This document shows, piece by piece, positions 35,001 to 44,643 of a DNA stretch of 64,000 nt; positions within the stretch are counted from its first letter, which is position 1, and every line of letters begins with the position of its first letter. The position numbers were made by a program, and so were the translations under genes. The notes beneath the pieces were generated by a model. The model made no database searches. It was not told where the DNA came from and saw only the letters and a program-made list of their open reading frames with translations. Source of the stretch: Paratrimastix pyriformis (Eukaryota; Preaxostyla; Paratrimastigidae). The stretch spans positions 620,001-684,000 of the forward strand of contig JAPMOS010000008.1 of assembly GCA_027972325.1 (NCBI GenBank), read 5' to 3'.

Positions 35001-38000
35001 CCCCAAAACCAGGTGACGATCAGATGAAAACCGCCCCGACGTCCGCCGCCTCCCAGGCGAGAGGGCCGATGCTGCTCCTGGGGGCGGCGTGTGGGGAGGA
35101 GGAGGAGGGAGGAGGGAGGGGAGGAGGAGGGAGGGGAGGAGGGAGGGGAGGGAGGGGAGGGAGGGGAGGGAGGGAGGAGGAGGAGGGAGGGAGGGAGGGA
35201 GGGAGGGGGAGGGAGGAGGGAGGGGAGGGAGGGAGGGAGGGAGGGGGAGGGAGGGAGGAGGGCAGGCAAGCAGGCAGGCGGGCGGGCGGGAGGGCGGACG
35301 GTGAGGGCCTCGGGGCTCAGGGGGCTCAGGGCCGTGTTGAGGCACCGCAGCTGGCCGTGGCGCATCTGCAGCAGCCCACGCAGCGGCACCTCGGCTGGGG
35401 TGCGGGCAGGAGTGCGGGCAGAAGAAGCGCGATCGGCATGCGGGCGGCGAGGGGGGTGGGGCCAGGGTGGCGCGGGGCATGAGCACGGCCGAGGGCAGGC
35501 GGGGGGAGCGGACCTGGGCTGGACCACTGGCGCAGCCCGGTCCTCCACATGGCCAGGTTGGGGATCAGGGGGGCCTCCCCCGCCGGGGTCGGGTCCGCCT
35601 CGTCGCCCCGGGGCGGCTCCCGTCTGCAGGGCCGCAGGCAGGCCGGGCAGCGGGCCACCCGGAGGGCCCCGGGGCGAAGGTGCGGCCCGGCCCACAGCAG
35701 CACGGGCCCAGGCCCACAGGCCGGCGAGCCGGTGGTGGAGGCGGCGCCGGGCCCGGGCGGCGGCGGCAGCAACTCGGAGGGGCCGCCTCCAGCAGCGGCG
35801 CGGTGATGAGCGGGGGCGGCGGCCCGGGCGGCCTCGGGGCTGGCCAGGGGCAGGACCAGAGGAGAGGGCGGCCCCGCGGCCAGGGCGCCCATGCCCGGCC
35901 CCAGCGGGGTGAAGGTCACCCGGGGCGTGAAGGCCGCGAAGGGCCGAGGGGGTCCCGGGCTGGTCGCCACCAGGGCGGGCCGGCTGGGGCTGCTGATGGA
36001 AATGGACGGGGCGGGGGCGGTGGGGCTGGGCGGCGCCCGAGGGGACACGCGGGGCGATGGCGGCGGGGGCGCCGGTCGGGTGGGCCGTGGGGGCGTGGCC
36101 GTGCCCAGGGCCGCGGAGGAGGGCGAACGGAATGCCCGAGGAGCCTGCCGGGGGGTGGTGGTGGCGGCGGCGGTGGGCGGCCAGGGAGGCGGGGCCCCCG
36201 GCCGGGAGCGAGGCGTCTGGGGGGACGGGGCCAGCGGCGGAGGCGGGCTGCCAGGGCCGCTGGTGAGGGCGGCGGGTCGTGGGCTCGCCGGGGGCGGCCG
36301 GCCCCCCGTGTGGGCCAGCTGGGACTGAGGGGCCGAGGGCCCGTCGCGGAGGATGACCAACCTGGGCAGCAGCCGGGGCCTCGAGGCCAGGGCGGCCGTG
36401 ACCAGGTAGCTGGCCGCGTTGGGGCACCCCGTCACGTCCAGCTGGGGGACAGACGGGAGCAGGGCAATGGGACACCGCCACTTTGCGGGCTCTCGGGCAC
36501 CCAGGGCAGGGGCCAGGGCAGGGGCCAGGGCAGGGGCCAGGGCAGGGGCCAGGGCAGGGGCCAGGGCAGGGGCCAGGGCGCGGGGGGGACGGGCGTCGGA
36601 CCCTGCGGAGGCGGGGGCAGTGGTGCAGCACGGCGAGGAGGCCGCCGTCCGAGAGGCGCGGGCAGTGGGAGACGCTCAGCGCCTGCCCAGCACCACCACC
36701 AACAACAGCAACGCCCAGCCCACCCAAAGTGAGTGCGGCCGAGCGGGTCCCAGGGTCTGCGTGGACTTCGTCGCCGTGCGGCGTGGCGGGGGAATGCAGG
36801 GGCAGGGTATCGGGGGGCAGGCGGGTATCGGGGGGGCAGGCGGGTATCGGGGCAGGCGGGTATCGGGGGGCAGGACGGACCCGAAGCGATCCGCCAAAGC
36901 AGCGCACGAAGGTCCGCAGGCCGACGTCGGTGAGCTGCCGGCCGGGCGGGAGAGATAAGATGAGGTGGCCGCAGCGGAGCGTGAAGAAGGCGATGATCGG
37001 GGATTGGGCGGGGGCGGGGGCGGGGGCGGGGGCGGGGGCGGACCTCGCGGCAGCCGTCCATGGCCACCCGGTGGAGGCACACCAGGAGACCCGCGCACCC
37101 GCTGGGGCCCGGGCTGCGGCTGCGGCTGTTGCCCAGTTGTCCCTCGGCTGCTGTCGGTCGGTCGGGAGCCGCGGCCTCGGGGCCGCCCTCGGCCCCACTC
37201 GAGCTGCGCCCTCCGCACCCATCGCTGCTGCTGGTGCTGGTGGTGGTGGTGGTGGTGCCTGTGCTCCGATGATTCGGGCGCTGCCCGCTGCTGCCAGAGC
37301 GGCGCCCGTCGGCCGGGTCGCCTGCGAGGGCCGGGGCGGCGGCTCGGGGGGTGGGCAGGCGGCACTCGGGGCAGCATCCGCAACTCTGCAGGGGCGGCGG
37401 GGTCCCCAGGGGGGCCGTCTCGGCCGGGGCGGGGCCCAGGTTCGGCCAGGCGTGGGTGCAGAGGGGCGCGGGCTCGAGCAGGGCCGCCTGCCACTCGTCC
37501 GACGACTCGCTCTCGCCCGACCGGCCCCCCCGCGGCCCCGGCTGGAGCTGGGGCTGCTGCTGCTGGGGGTTGGTGGGGTCGATGGCGTTCCCGGTCCCGG
37601 CGCGCTCGGCCGCGGCCCGGGTGGCGGCGCGGCAGTGGGCCACCAGGGCCGCCACGGCCTCGTCGCCCCAGCTGGTGCCGCTGAGGTCGAGGCGTCGCAG
37701 GGCGGCTCGCTGCTGCAGCCGCAGCTGGCGCCGGGCCAGGCGGGCGTCGTGGGGCGAGTCCAGCGTCAGGGGGGGCGCAGGGGCCGGGGCCGGCCAGGGG
37801 GCCGCCAGGGCGGGCGATAGGGGGCTGGCCATGGCGGGGGCCGGGGCCCCGAGGAGGGTGTCGATGAAGTGCTTGGGGGGACGGTGCGGGGCCGACGGGC
37901 TGCTGGCTGCCGAGCACGGCGTGGGCGGCGTGGGCGGCACGGCGGCCGACGAGGCCGGAGCCCCGGCTGGGGGCGAGGCCTGCACCCCGTGCAGTGCCGG

Positions 38001-41000
38001 GAAGAGGGCCGTCGCCACGAGGAGCCCTGGCCCCCACGGCAGCCGTGGCGGGTGTGCGTGCACGCGTGTGGGTTTGCGTTCGGATGGACTGGGGCGGGGC
38101 GCGGACCGAGGCACTGGGGGCTGAGCAAGGCCGCGCCGGCCAGCGAGAGGGACTCCAGGGCGGGCAGGGCCCCGACCGTCCTGCAGCAGCCGGAAGGGGC
38201 AAAGCGGCGGAAGGATTGTGGTGGGCCAAAGGAGCCCAAGTGCGGCCGGGCAGCCGGGTGAGGGACCGGGGGGCACGGACGCGAGGGCCTCGGAGTCGGC
38301 CGTGTCTGGGAGGAGCTCGGCCGCCCGGATGGCCTGGGCGGGCAGCAGAGCCCGGTGCATGGGGGCCGTCAGGGGGGCCCACCGCCTGAGCCGGTCGTCG
38401 GCCAGCAGGCGCGACAGCAGCCGGCTCGTCTCTCGGTCGGGGCCCCGCCGCAGGCCGGCTGCGCCGCCACCGCCCCCCCAGCCGAGGGCCGTCGACGAGG
38501 AGCGCCGGTGGCCCGGCTCCCCGGCGGGTGGCGGCGGGCCGGCGGCCGGGTCCTGGGCCCGGGCCTGGGCCCGGATGAGGTCGACAAAGTCCAGCTCCAT
38601 CAGCGGCCGGAACTGGGCCCCCGGGTCGTGGCACTCCAGCAGCAGGTCCGCCAGGGCGGCCGGGCCCAGCAACGGCCCCGAGGGGCTCATTCGCAGCAGG
38701 CCCCGCGGCAGCTCGCGCAGCCCCGAGAGCAGCTCTGCCCGGGTGGGGCATGCGGGGTATGTGGGGATGAGGATGGCGGGCGGGCCGCAGGAAGCGGGGC
38801 GTGTCAGCCGCGGGGCAGGGGCGGGGCGGGGCGGGGCGGGCGGGGAGTGCAGGCGCGGCGGACCGGCGGTGAGGGGGTGCCAGGCCCGGAACATGTGCGC
38901 CAGCAGCAGCATCGACCCCACCGGCAGGAACTGGGCCCGCCCCAGGGCAGCCCCCGGCCGAGACGGAATCGGTGCGAGGGGGAATCGGGGTGAAGGGGAA
39001 TCGGGGTGAGGGGGAATCGGTGCGAGGGGTGAGGGGAGCAGCGGCAGGGGCAATGCAGCGGTGAGGGAGATCTGAAGGGACGGGCAGCGAGTGGCGGTGG
39101 GCAGCTCAAACGACGGAGTGGGGATGCGGCCCGGGCAGGGCGGGGGCGATCAGGCGGGGCGGGGCGGGGCGGGGCTGGCGGACCTGAGCGATGCGCCAGA
39201 GGACCTCGGCGGGCATCCCGTCGAAGACCGAGGCCCCGCTGGGCCGGAGGCGCGGCTGCCCCGAAGGGGCCGCTTCTGCACCACCAGAGAGGGGGTGGCG
39301 ACGGGGATCGGGTCAGGGGTGACGACGGCCACCAAGGGGACGGGGAGTGGCCGGGGCCGGGGCAAGGGCGGGCGGGCGGGCGGGCGGGCGGGCGGACCAT
39401 CGTGGAGCGTCGCGGTGGGGCCGGACGGTGAGAGCGGAGGGGCGGGCAGGAGGGCGTTCCGACTTGTGGCGGGGATGATGATCGGGGCGCCCCCGTACCG
39501 GCTGCTGCCGCTGGGAGGCGGGGTTGCTGTCCCAGCCGGGGCCCGCAGGGGGTTCGTGGGGGCCGGCCCGACAGACGGGGAGGCCGGGGCGGCCGGAGAG
39601 GCGGGTGCCTTGGCGGCCTCCGTGCCGTTGTGGGGGCTGGCCGGGGCTGGGGGCCGGTCGGCCGGCGGTGCGGTGGCGCCACCCGGGGGCCGCCGGGTCG
39701 CCCTGCGGGCAAGCAGCGCCCGGGCCCGGGCCACGGCCTCGCCTGGGGTGAGCAGCCGCTCGGGCGGCTCGGACGCGCCAGCCGCCCAACCGGCCCCAGC
39801 AGACCCCGGCGCTGCCCCCACCGCCCCTGCTCCTGCCTCTGCCCCTGCCTGGGCCCGTGCCCCCGCCCCGGAGGCCTCGCCCGGGCTGCTCGAGGGAGCC
39901 GGGTCGAGGGCGGTCAGGGGGGCCGCCCGAGGCCGTCCAGCCTGGACGGGTGCGGTGGGGTCCGTGCGGGGCGGGGTGGCGATGGCCGCAGGGAGGCCGG
40001 CCGCCGCCTGTTGGGGGGCCGGGTCCTCCGTGTGGCCACTCGGGGGACGGCGGGAAGATGGCTGCGGCTGCTTGGGGTGGCCGCGGGGATCGGCTGCCGG
40101 GCCGCCAGCCAGGCGGTCTGCCGCTCCTGGGGCCGGCCGGGTGAGGGCCTGCTGGAGGCGGTCAGGGATGGGCGAGGGGGCCGGCGATGAGCGGCCCGGG
40201 GTCGCAGGCCCGTCGGCTCGAGGAGGAGGCTGAGTGGTCGCGGCAAGGTCGCCATCATCGGCCCCCTCCCCGCCCTGCTCCTGCTGCTCCTGCTCCTCGC
40301 CACCACCACCATCGCCGCCCTCGTCGTCTGCGGACAGGGGCGACCTCTGAGGCTGCGAAGACTCTGCGTCGGCATCGCCAGTCGCGCCCTCGATGGGTCC
40401 ACGGGCGCGGGTCCCAGCCAGTGAGGGGGCGTGTCGGCGTGGGCCGCTGGGAGGCGAGCCAGCCCGCCCGGGGGTGGCGGTGGTGGGTGCGGGGCGGGAT
40501 GGCGGCTGCGAGTGGGCGATCATGTCGGCGGGGGGCGCGGGGGGCGGTGAGGGAGGCTGCGCCTCCGAGGGGCGGCCGGGCCTGCTGCGGGGGCCGCTTG
40601 TGGCTCCTGGGGCGGCGATCTCGGGCCCGTCGGGGCGGCTGCTTGGGGGTGGGGGGGCCACCGCACTGACCAGCCGGGCCGCTGGGGGCGGCGTGCGAAC
40701 GGGTTCCGGCGTGGCGGGCGGCGGGGCGTGGCTGGCGTGGCTGGCTGGGAAGGATCCCGAGCAGGGACCCGCTCGGGGTGGCCGAGGGCTGGGGTCGAAG
40801 GCCTGGACGTCCTCCTCGGCGGCTGGGGCGGACGGCGGTGGTGTGATGGGCCCCTCGTCGCCGGGGGGCGAGGGCGCGGCGGCCCGAGACATGAATGAGG
40901 CCCAGCTGAATGCGCTCGCAGGGGCTGGGGCGCTCGGAGCCGTTGGTGTGGACGGTTCGGCGGCCCGGGGGCTGGGTGGGGGGTCGATGTCCTCCGGCTG

Positions 41001-42056
41001 CTCGGGTGCGGGTATGGGCACGGGTGCGGGTATGGGATCGGGCGGCGGGGGCTCTGTTTGGAGAAGGGGCGCGGGGGCGGATTGCAGTTGGGGCGGGGCG
41101 GGGGCGGGGGCGGGGACCGGGTCCGAGTAGATGCGGGACCTGATCGCCGAGGGGCGGAAGGGGCCATCCTCGGCGGCCTGGGGAACCGCCGGCGCGGGGG
41201 CGGGGGCGGGGGCGGGCGGCATGGGGACGGGGACCGGCGTCGTGGAAGGACTCGGGGCCCCATCGTGGGCGAGGGCGTCCTCCGCCCCCTCCTGGGCATC
41301 GTCTTGAAAAGGTGCTGGCGCAGGGGCAGGGCGGGGTGGGGCGTCTGAGGGCGAGGGCACGTCGGGCGCGGGGGCCCAGGCGGGCATCGGTGACGGGACG
41401 GGCAAAGTGGCCCGCGGATGGTCGGCCAGCGTGCCGACCGGGTCGTCGAGGGGTGTGGACGCCTCAGCTCCGCGCCCCTCGAGCTCCTCCGCGGTGCTGC
41501 TGGCGGGCCCCAGGCGGGCGGGAGTGGAGAGCGGTGATTCCGGCACAGGCTCTGGTACCGGCGCCGGCACTGGCACTGGGGGAGGGAGCGAACTAGCCGG
41601 AGGGACAGCTGCGGGAGAAGGATCGGCCAGGACGGGGGGGAGCGCGCTCGAGCCGGCGTCCCGGCGGGGAGTCGAGAGGAACGAGAGCGAGGGGCGGGGG
41701 GGGACGGGGCCCAGGGGGGGTCGGGGGAGAGAGCCGCTCGGCAAAGCGGACAAAGAGGAGAGAGCGGGAAGTTCTGGAAGATTTACAGCGGACGAAGAGA
41801 CTGCCGCGCCGGGGAACTTGGGAAGGTCAGGCAGATCGATCGAACCCGGGTCACTTGAAAGGGCAGAAAGACCGAGTGCGGGCCGGAAACCAGTTGGAAC
41901 ATCGCTGCTGGTCAACACCGGCGGTCGACTCGGTCGTGGTGGGGGACGAGAAGGGGCAGGACGCAATTGATCCTGAGAGGGGCGCCGAATCGATGCGAGA
42001 AGCGAGTCCAGGGTCCCGAAAGAGGCCAAATTATTCCCCTTTGAATCATTTTCCAT
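32075..42056 (-). CDS. F-box / leucine-rich-repeat protein with long disordered N-terminus
   Basis: The ATG at 42056 (MENDSKGNNLASFGTLDSLL) begins about 900 residues of Pro/Ala/Ser-rich, low-complexity sequence. An F-box split by an intron follows near 39240-38900: FDGMPAEVLWRIAQ / FLPVGSMLLLAHMFRAWHPL. Cysteine-type leucine-rich repeats fill the rest, for example LRRLDLSGTSWGDEAVAALV, VSHCPRLSDGGLLAVLHHCP, LDLRGCPRLGPDALEIIAV, LDIAGCSRSVV and LRRLSIRACIRLTDAAVDIL. They end LSRLPCLLSLRY with TAA at 32077-32075. This is the FBXL/AMN1 arrangement: the F-box binds Skp1 in an SCF ubiquitin ligase and the repeats select substrates. Pro-rich and Q-rich inserts separate repeats. Many small introns (often starting GTCCGC on the coding strand) hold minisatellites. 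Exact joins are approximate. Confidence 0.8.
34588..34645. repeat. 26-nt unit in two copies (intronic)
   Basis: Two adjacent copies beginning GAGAGAAAAGACGAGCCAA lie in an intron of the F-box/LRR gene. This is not CRISPR-like: there are only two units and no spacers. Confidence 0.8.
35096..35262. repeat. GGGA-rich purine tract
   Basis: About 165 bp of almost pure G/A on the plus strand (polypyrimidine on the coding strand of the F-box/LRR gene), apparently intronic. It could act as an extended polypyrimidine tract or form triplex DNA. Confidence 0.85.
36500..36582. repeat. 12-nt GGGGCCAGGGCA minisatellite, about 7 copies
   Basis: A tandem array in an intron of the F-box/LRR gene between two repeat-encoding exons. 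Confidence 0.85.
36800..36876. repeat. 18-nt GGGTATCGGGGGGCAGGC units, about 4 copies
   Basis: Imperfect tandem copies in another intron of the F-box/LRR gene. Confidence 0.8.
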
Positions 42057-42168
42057 CTGATTCCTCCTTCAAAAGGAGGAAAACTGCGGCCACGACGAAA
42101 AAAACAAACCACCGAGGCCAGCGAAGTTGACCAGGGACACCGCACCTTTCGCCGGTTTTTTTTTCCCG

Positions 42169-44025
42169 ATGGGCGATGTGGTAACAAATGCCCGAGTGAG
42201 AGATCCTGATCTCTCCCAAAAAAAGGGTGTTCTCATTGCGTTTGACTATGAGCAAATTACAGAGTTCGATTATTGGGAATACGTCATCATGCTCGCTCAG
42301 ATTTGCCTCCTTCTCTATCCAGAACCACCAACCATTGTCCTCTGCTTATCTTCATCCGAGGTCCCGCAATTCAACGATCAGAAATTGAGAGGAACCACAA
42401 TTACTCGGCTTGCCCTGACTCCCTTGATTTTGCAGGTCAATTTGCATTTTGGTCAATTTTACGCCCATCGACAGAAGGAGTGTTTGAACTGGAGAATTCG
42501 CCAACGATTGGGAAACAAAGGATGGGCCCAGATCTCGGGGGTTTACTCGGCACCAGGGTGTCTTCAAGGGAAGGGGGACATGTCCACGGTCACAGTCGAC
42601 AGTTTCTCTGCCACTGTCCGGATTCTCGATGACGGACTGTCTGCAGTGATTCTGACTAAATCTCTCCGCCGAAAGATACTTCCATTCGGCCCACTCCTGA
42701 ACAACGGATCCGAGCGCTTCACGCGAGGGCTTGCCGTTCCCGTTGACCCGGACTCCGGTGGCACAACCTCAGTGTTTTGTCTTCCGGAACTCTCGCTGGC
42801 GTCGGTTGAGTCAGTTGCCACAACTCCGCGCCCCCTTCCAGGGTGTTTGGAAACCGGAGTCACTTCCAGCGTGCTGCAGTCCTTCTGGATGGCGAAATAT
42901 GGAATCGCTCTCCCCCAGGGTGGATACTATTGCTCCGTTCGATTTGGCGGTGGGCCCCCTCGCTGCTACCCTTGGGCATGTGTCTGGCGTGCTCAACCGA
43001 TTGATTACCCCCCGCGAAATTCTGACTTGAGGTGCCCTGCGCCACTTCATGATGTGTGCACGGATCTTTTCGAGATCGAGGAAGCCCCTCGCGTGTTTTC
43101 GAACACACTGTATTGGGCTGATGGTGTGATCCCCGCCACGCCGAACTTAGCGGAAGCCTCCACGAACCCACTTCCAGAAAATTTTTCCTCCCCAGAGCCG
43201 TATGTTCCTCGTTTCGTCAAATTTGACCGCCGGCCCCAGGAGAAACCCCAGCAAGAGTTGAGCCACCAGGAAAGCGCAGCATCATATGTGCCACAGTGGA
43301 CGAAAGGAAAAAGAAAGGAGAAGATCGCCCCAAAACAAAAGAATCCCAACGCGTCCAAAAGTGCCATGGGCCCACCAAAGTCACGCATCAAGCGGCTCGC
43401 GGGGGCGATTGTGAAGCCGCCTACCGCGAGCGAGCCGCCCAACCCGACTGAGAAGTCGCCCGCAAAACCGCCAGTGAAGCCGCCCGCCGCTGCTGCTGCT
43501 GCGAAGCCCGCCGCTGCTGCTGCGAAGCCCGCCGCTGCTGCTGCGAAGCCCGCCACTGCTGCTGCGAAGCCCGCCACTGCTGCTGCGAAGCCCGCCACTG
43601 CTGCTGCGAAGCCCGCCACTGCTGCTGCGAAGTCCGCCACTGCTGCTGCGAAGCCCGCCACTGCTGCTGCGAAGTCCGCTGCTGCGAAGCCTGCCGCTGC
43701 TGCGGCGAAGTCTGCTGCAAAGCCCGTCACTGCTTCAAAGCCGCCCGCAAAGCCGCCTGCGAAGCCGCCCGTAAAGCCGCCTGCAAAGCTGCCCGCCACT
43801 GATGCGAAACCGCCCTTCCTCGTCGTTCCCGCAATGATGAAGGCGCCCCAGCCCGCCGTCGCAATGAGACCGGCTCCTGGAGATTCGCCAGAGAAAACTC
43901 TGGCCAGATTTGTCGGGACAAAGCACTCACACGACGAAGACGTGATCACGGCCAGATTTGCCTCGCAGCCATGCGCTGGGTCGAACAAGGTGGCACGCCA
44001 CGTGGTGTTGGATGATGACGATTGA
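42169..44025 (+). CDS. Unknown intronless protein, possible PAZ-like segment, Ala/Lys/Pro repeat tail
   Basis: One uninterrupted frame from ATG 42169 (MGDVVTNARVRDPDLSQKKG) to TGA 44025, about 618 aa. Unlike its neighbours it has no introns and near-balanced base composition. The N-terminal 300 residues look globular (GVLIAFDYEQITEFDYWEYV, ECLNWRIRQRLGNKGWAQI). The stretch SVLQSFWMAKYGIALPQGG followed by GGPPRCYPWACVW resembles the end of a PAZ domain (aromatic-rich ...YF...YgI.L...P..C.). MID and PIWI domains are absent. The C-terminal third is Lys/Pro/Ala-rich with about nine KPATAAA-like heptads, as in histone H1-type DNA-binding tails. It ends RHVVLDDDD, a SUMO-interacting-like motif. Function unknown; the PAZ idea is weak. 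Confidence 0.6.
   Translation: MGDVVTNARVRDPDLSQKKGVLIAFDYEQITEFDYWEYVIMLAQICLLLYPEPPTIVLCLSSSEVPQFNDQKLRGTTITRLALTPLILQVNLHFGQFYAHRQKECLNWRIRQRLGNKGWAQISGVYSAPGCLQGKGDMSTVTVDSFSATVRILDDGLSAVILTKSLRRKILPFGPLLNNGSERFTRGLAVPVDPDSGGTTSVFCLPELSLASVESVATTPRPLPGCLETGVTSSVLQSFWMAKYGIALPQGGYYCSVRFGGGPPRCYPWACVWRAQPIDYPPRNSDLRCPAPLHDVCTDLFEIEEAPRVFSNTLYWADGVIPATPNLAEASTNPLPENFSSPEPYVPRFVKFDRRPQEKPQQELSHQESAASYVPQWTKGKRKEKIAPKQKNPNASKSAMGPPKSRIKRLAGAIVKPPTASEPPNPTEKSPAKPPVKPPAAAAAAKPAAAAAKPAAAAAKPATAAAKPATAAAKPATAAAKPATAAAKSATAAAKPATAAAKSAAAKPAAAAAKSAAKPVTASKPPAKPPAKPPVKPPAKLPATDAKPPFLVVPAMMKAPQPAVAMRPAPGDSPEKTLARFVGTKHSHDEDVITARFASQPCAGSNKVARHVVLDDDD
43488..43725 (+). repeat. 21-nt coding repeat (KPATAAA heptads)
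   Basis: About nine to ten in-frame copies of a 21-nt unit (GCTGCTGCTGCGAAGCCCGC type) encode Ala/Lys/Pro heptads in the tail of the gene at 42169-44025. Confidence 0.9.
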
Positions 44026-44036
44026 GGGACGGCCCC

Positions 44037-44573
44037 TCAATAACCTTTGTACAGAAGTTGGTACTGGGGGATATGACGCGGATCAATAGGGCAATCGACA
44101 ATATACTTGCCTCGCAGGGCTCCACGATAAAGTACCTCGATCAGAGCAATGAAATCGTCCTTTGTGGAAAAGGAACCAATCCATTTGGTATGATCAGGGG
44201 TTCTGGGAAGGGTGAGTTCGGCATCCAGATCGAATAAACAGCAAACCCGTAGTCAACTTTCATGTGCTGAGCATTAAAGAAAAAAATAACGGCGGGCGTG
44301 CGGGTGATGTCGAAATATTGAGTATATACGGGGACCGCATCAACATCAATCAGATAGATCACTGCCATATTTGCGACAAGACGCTCGCTTTTCCCGAGCT
44401 TAGGTCCAGAATGAGCGTGTGAGAAGAGGGCGTCAGACGATGTCATCGAGAAGCATGCACTCGGGATCGCTCTCTCGTCCAAATCGGAGAACAACCAATC
44501 GGTCTCGTGTTCCTCGTAAAACTCCATCGATGGAGCGTTTATCCCGGAGATTGGGAAGAAAGAGTGCTGCCAT
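44037..44573 (-). CDS. TXNL4B: TXNL4B (Dim2-like, thioredoxin-like U5-15kDa family)
   Basis: Three exons give a complete 150-residue protein, the same length as animal TXNL4B. The start [14 protein letters not shown] at 44573 is followed by [21 protein letters not shown] short intron beginning GTCTGAC ends before [20 protein letters not shown]. The exon continues [18 protein letters not shown] and [11 protein letters not shown] 42-nt intron starting GTTTGC is followed by [16 protein letters not shown] and ends QLLYKGY, stop at 44039-44037. The wording YTQYFDI and [11 protein letters not shown] distinguishes TXNL4B from DIM1/TXNL4A. The family has a thioredoxin fold without redox cysteines and acts in pre-mRNA splicing. 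Its start lies 70 bp after the stop of the TTLL gene, and its stop lies 11 bp from that of the convergent gene. Confidence 0.95.
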
Positions 44574-44643
44574 CGGTTCCCTGCGGCCTTTGTTACCCCA
44601 AGGCACACAGAATTTCGGTTGGTCATGTTGACAAGACTGCTCG

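Noticed and set aside
39091-40233. Large plus-strand Gly/Ala-rich frame
   Set aside because: It is antisense to the low-complexity exon of the F-box gene; high GC keeps all frames open.
44141-44626. 161-residue continuous minus-strand frame starting MTNRNSVCLG as the TXNL4B start
   Set aside because: Its N-terminal half has no family similarity; splicing a short intron gives [14 protein letters not shown] and a full-length TXNL4B match instead.
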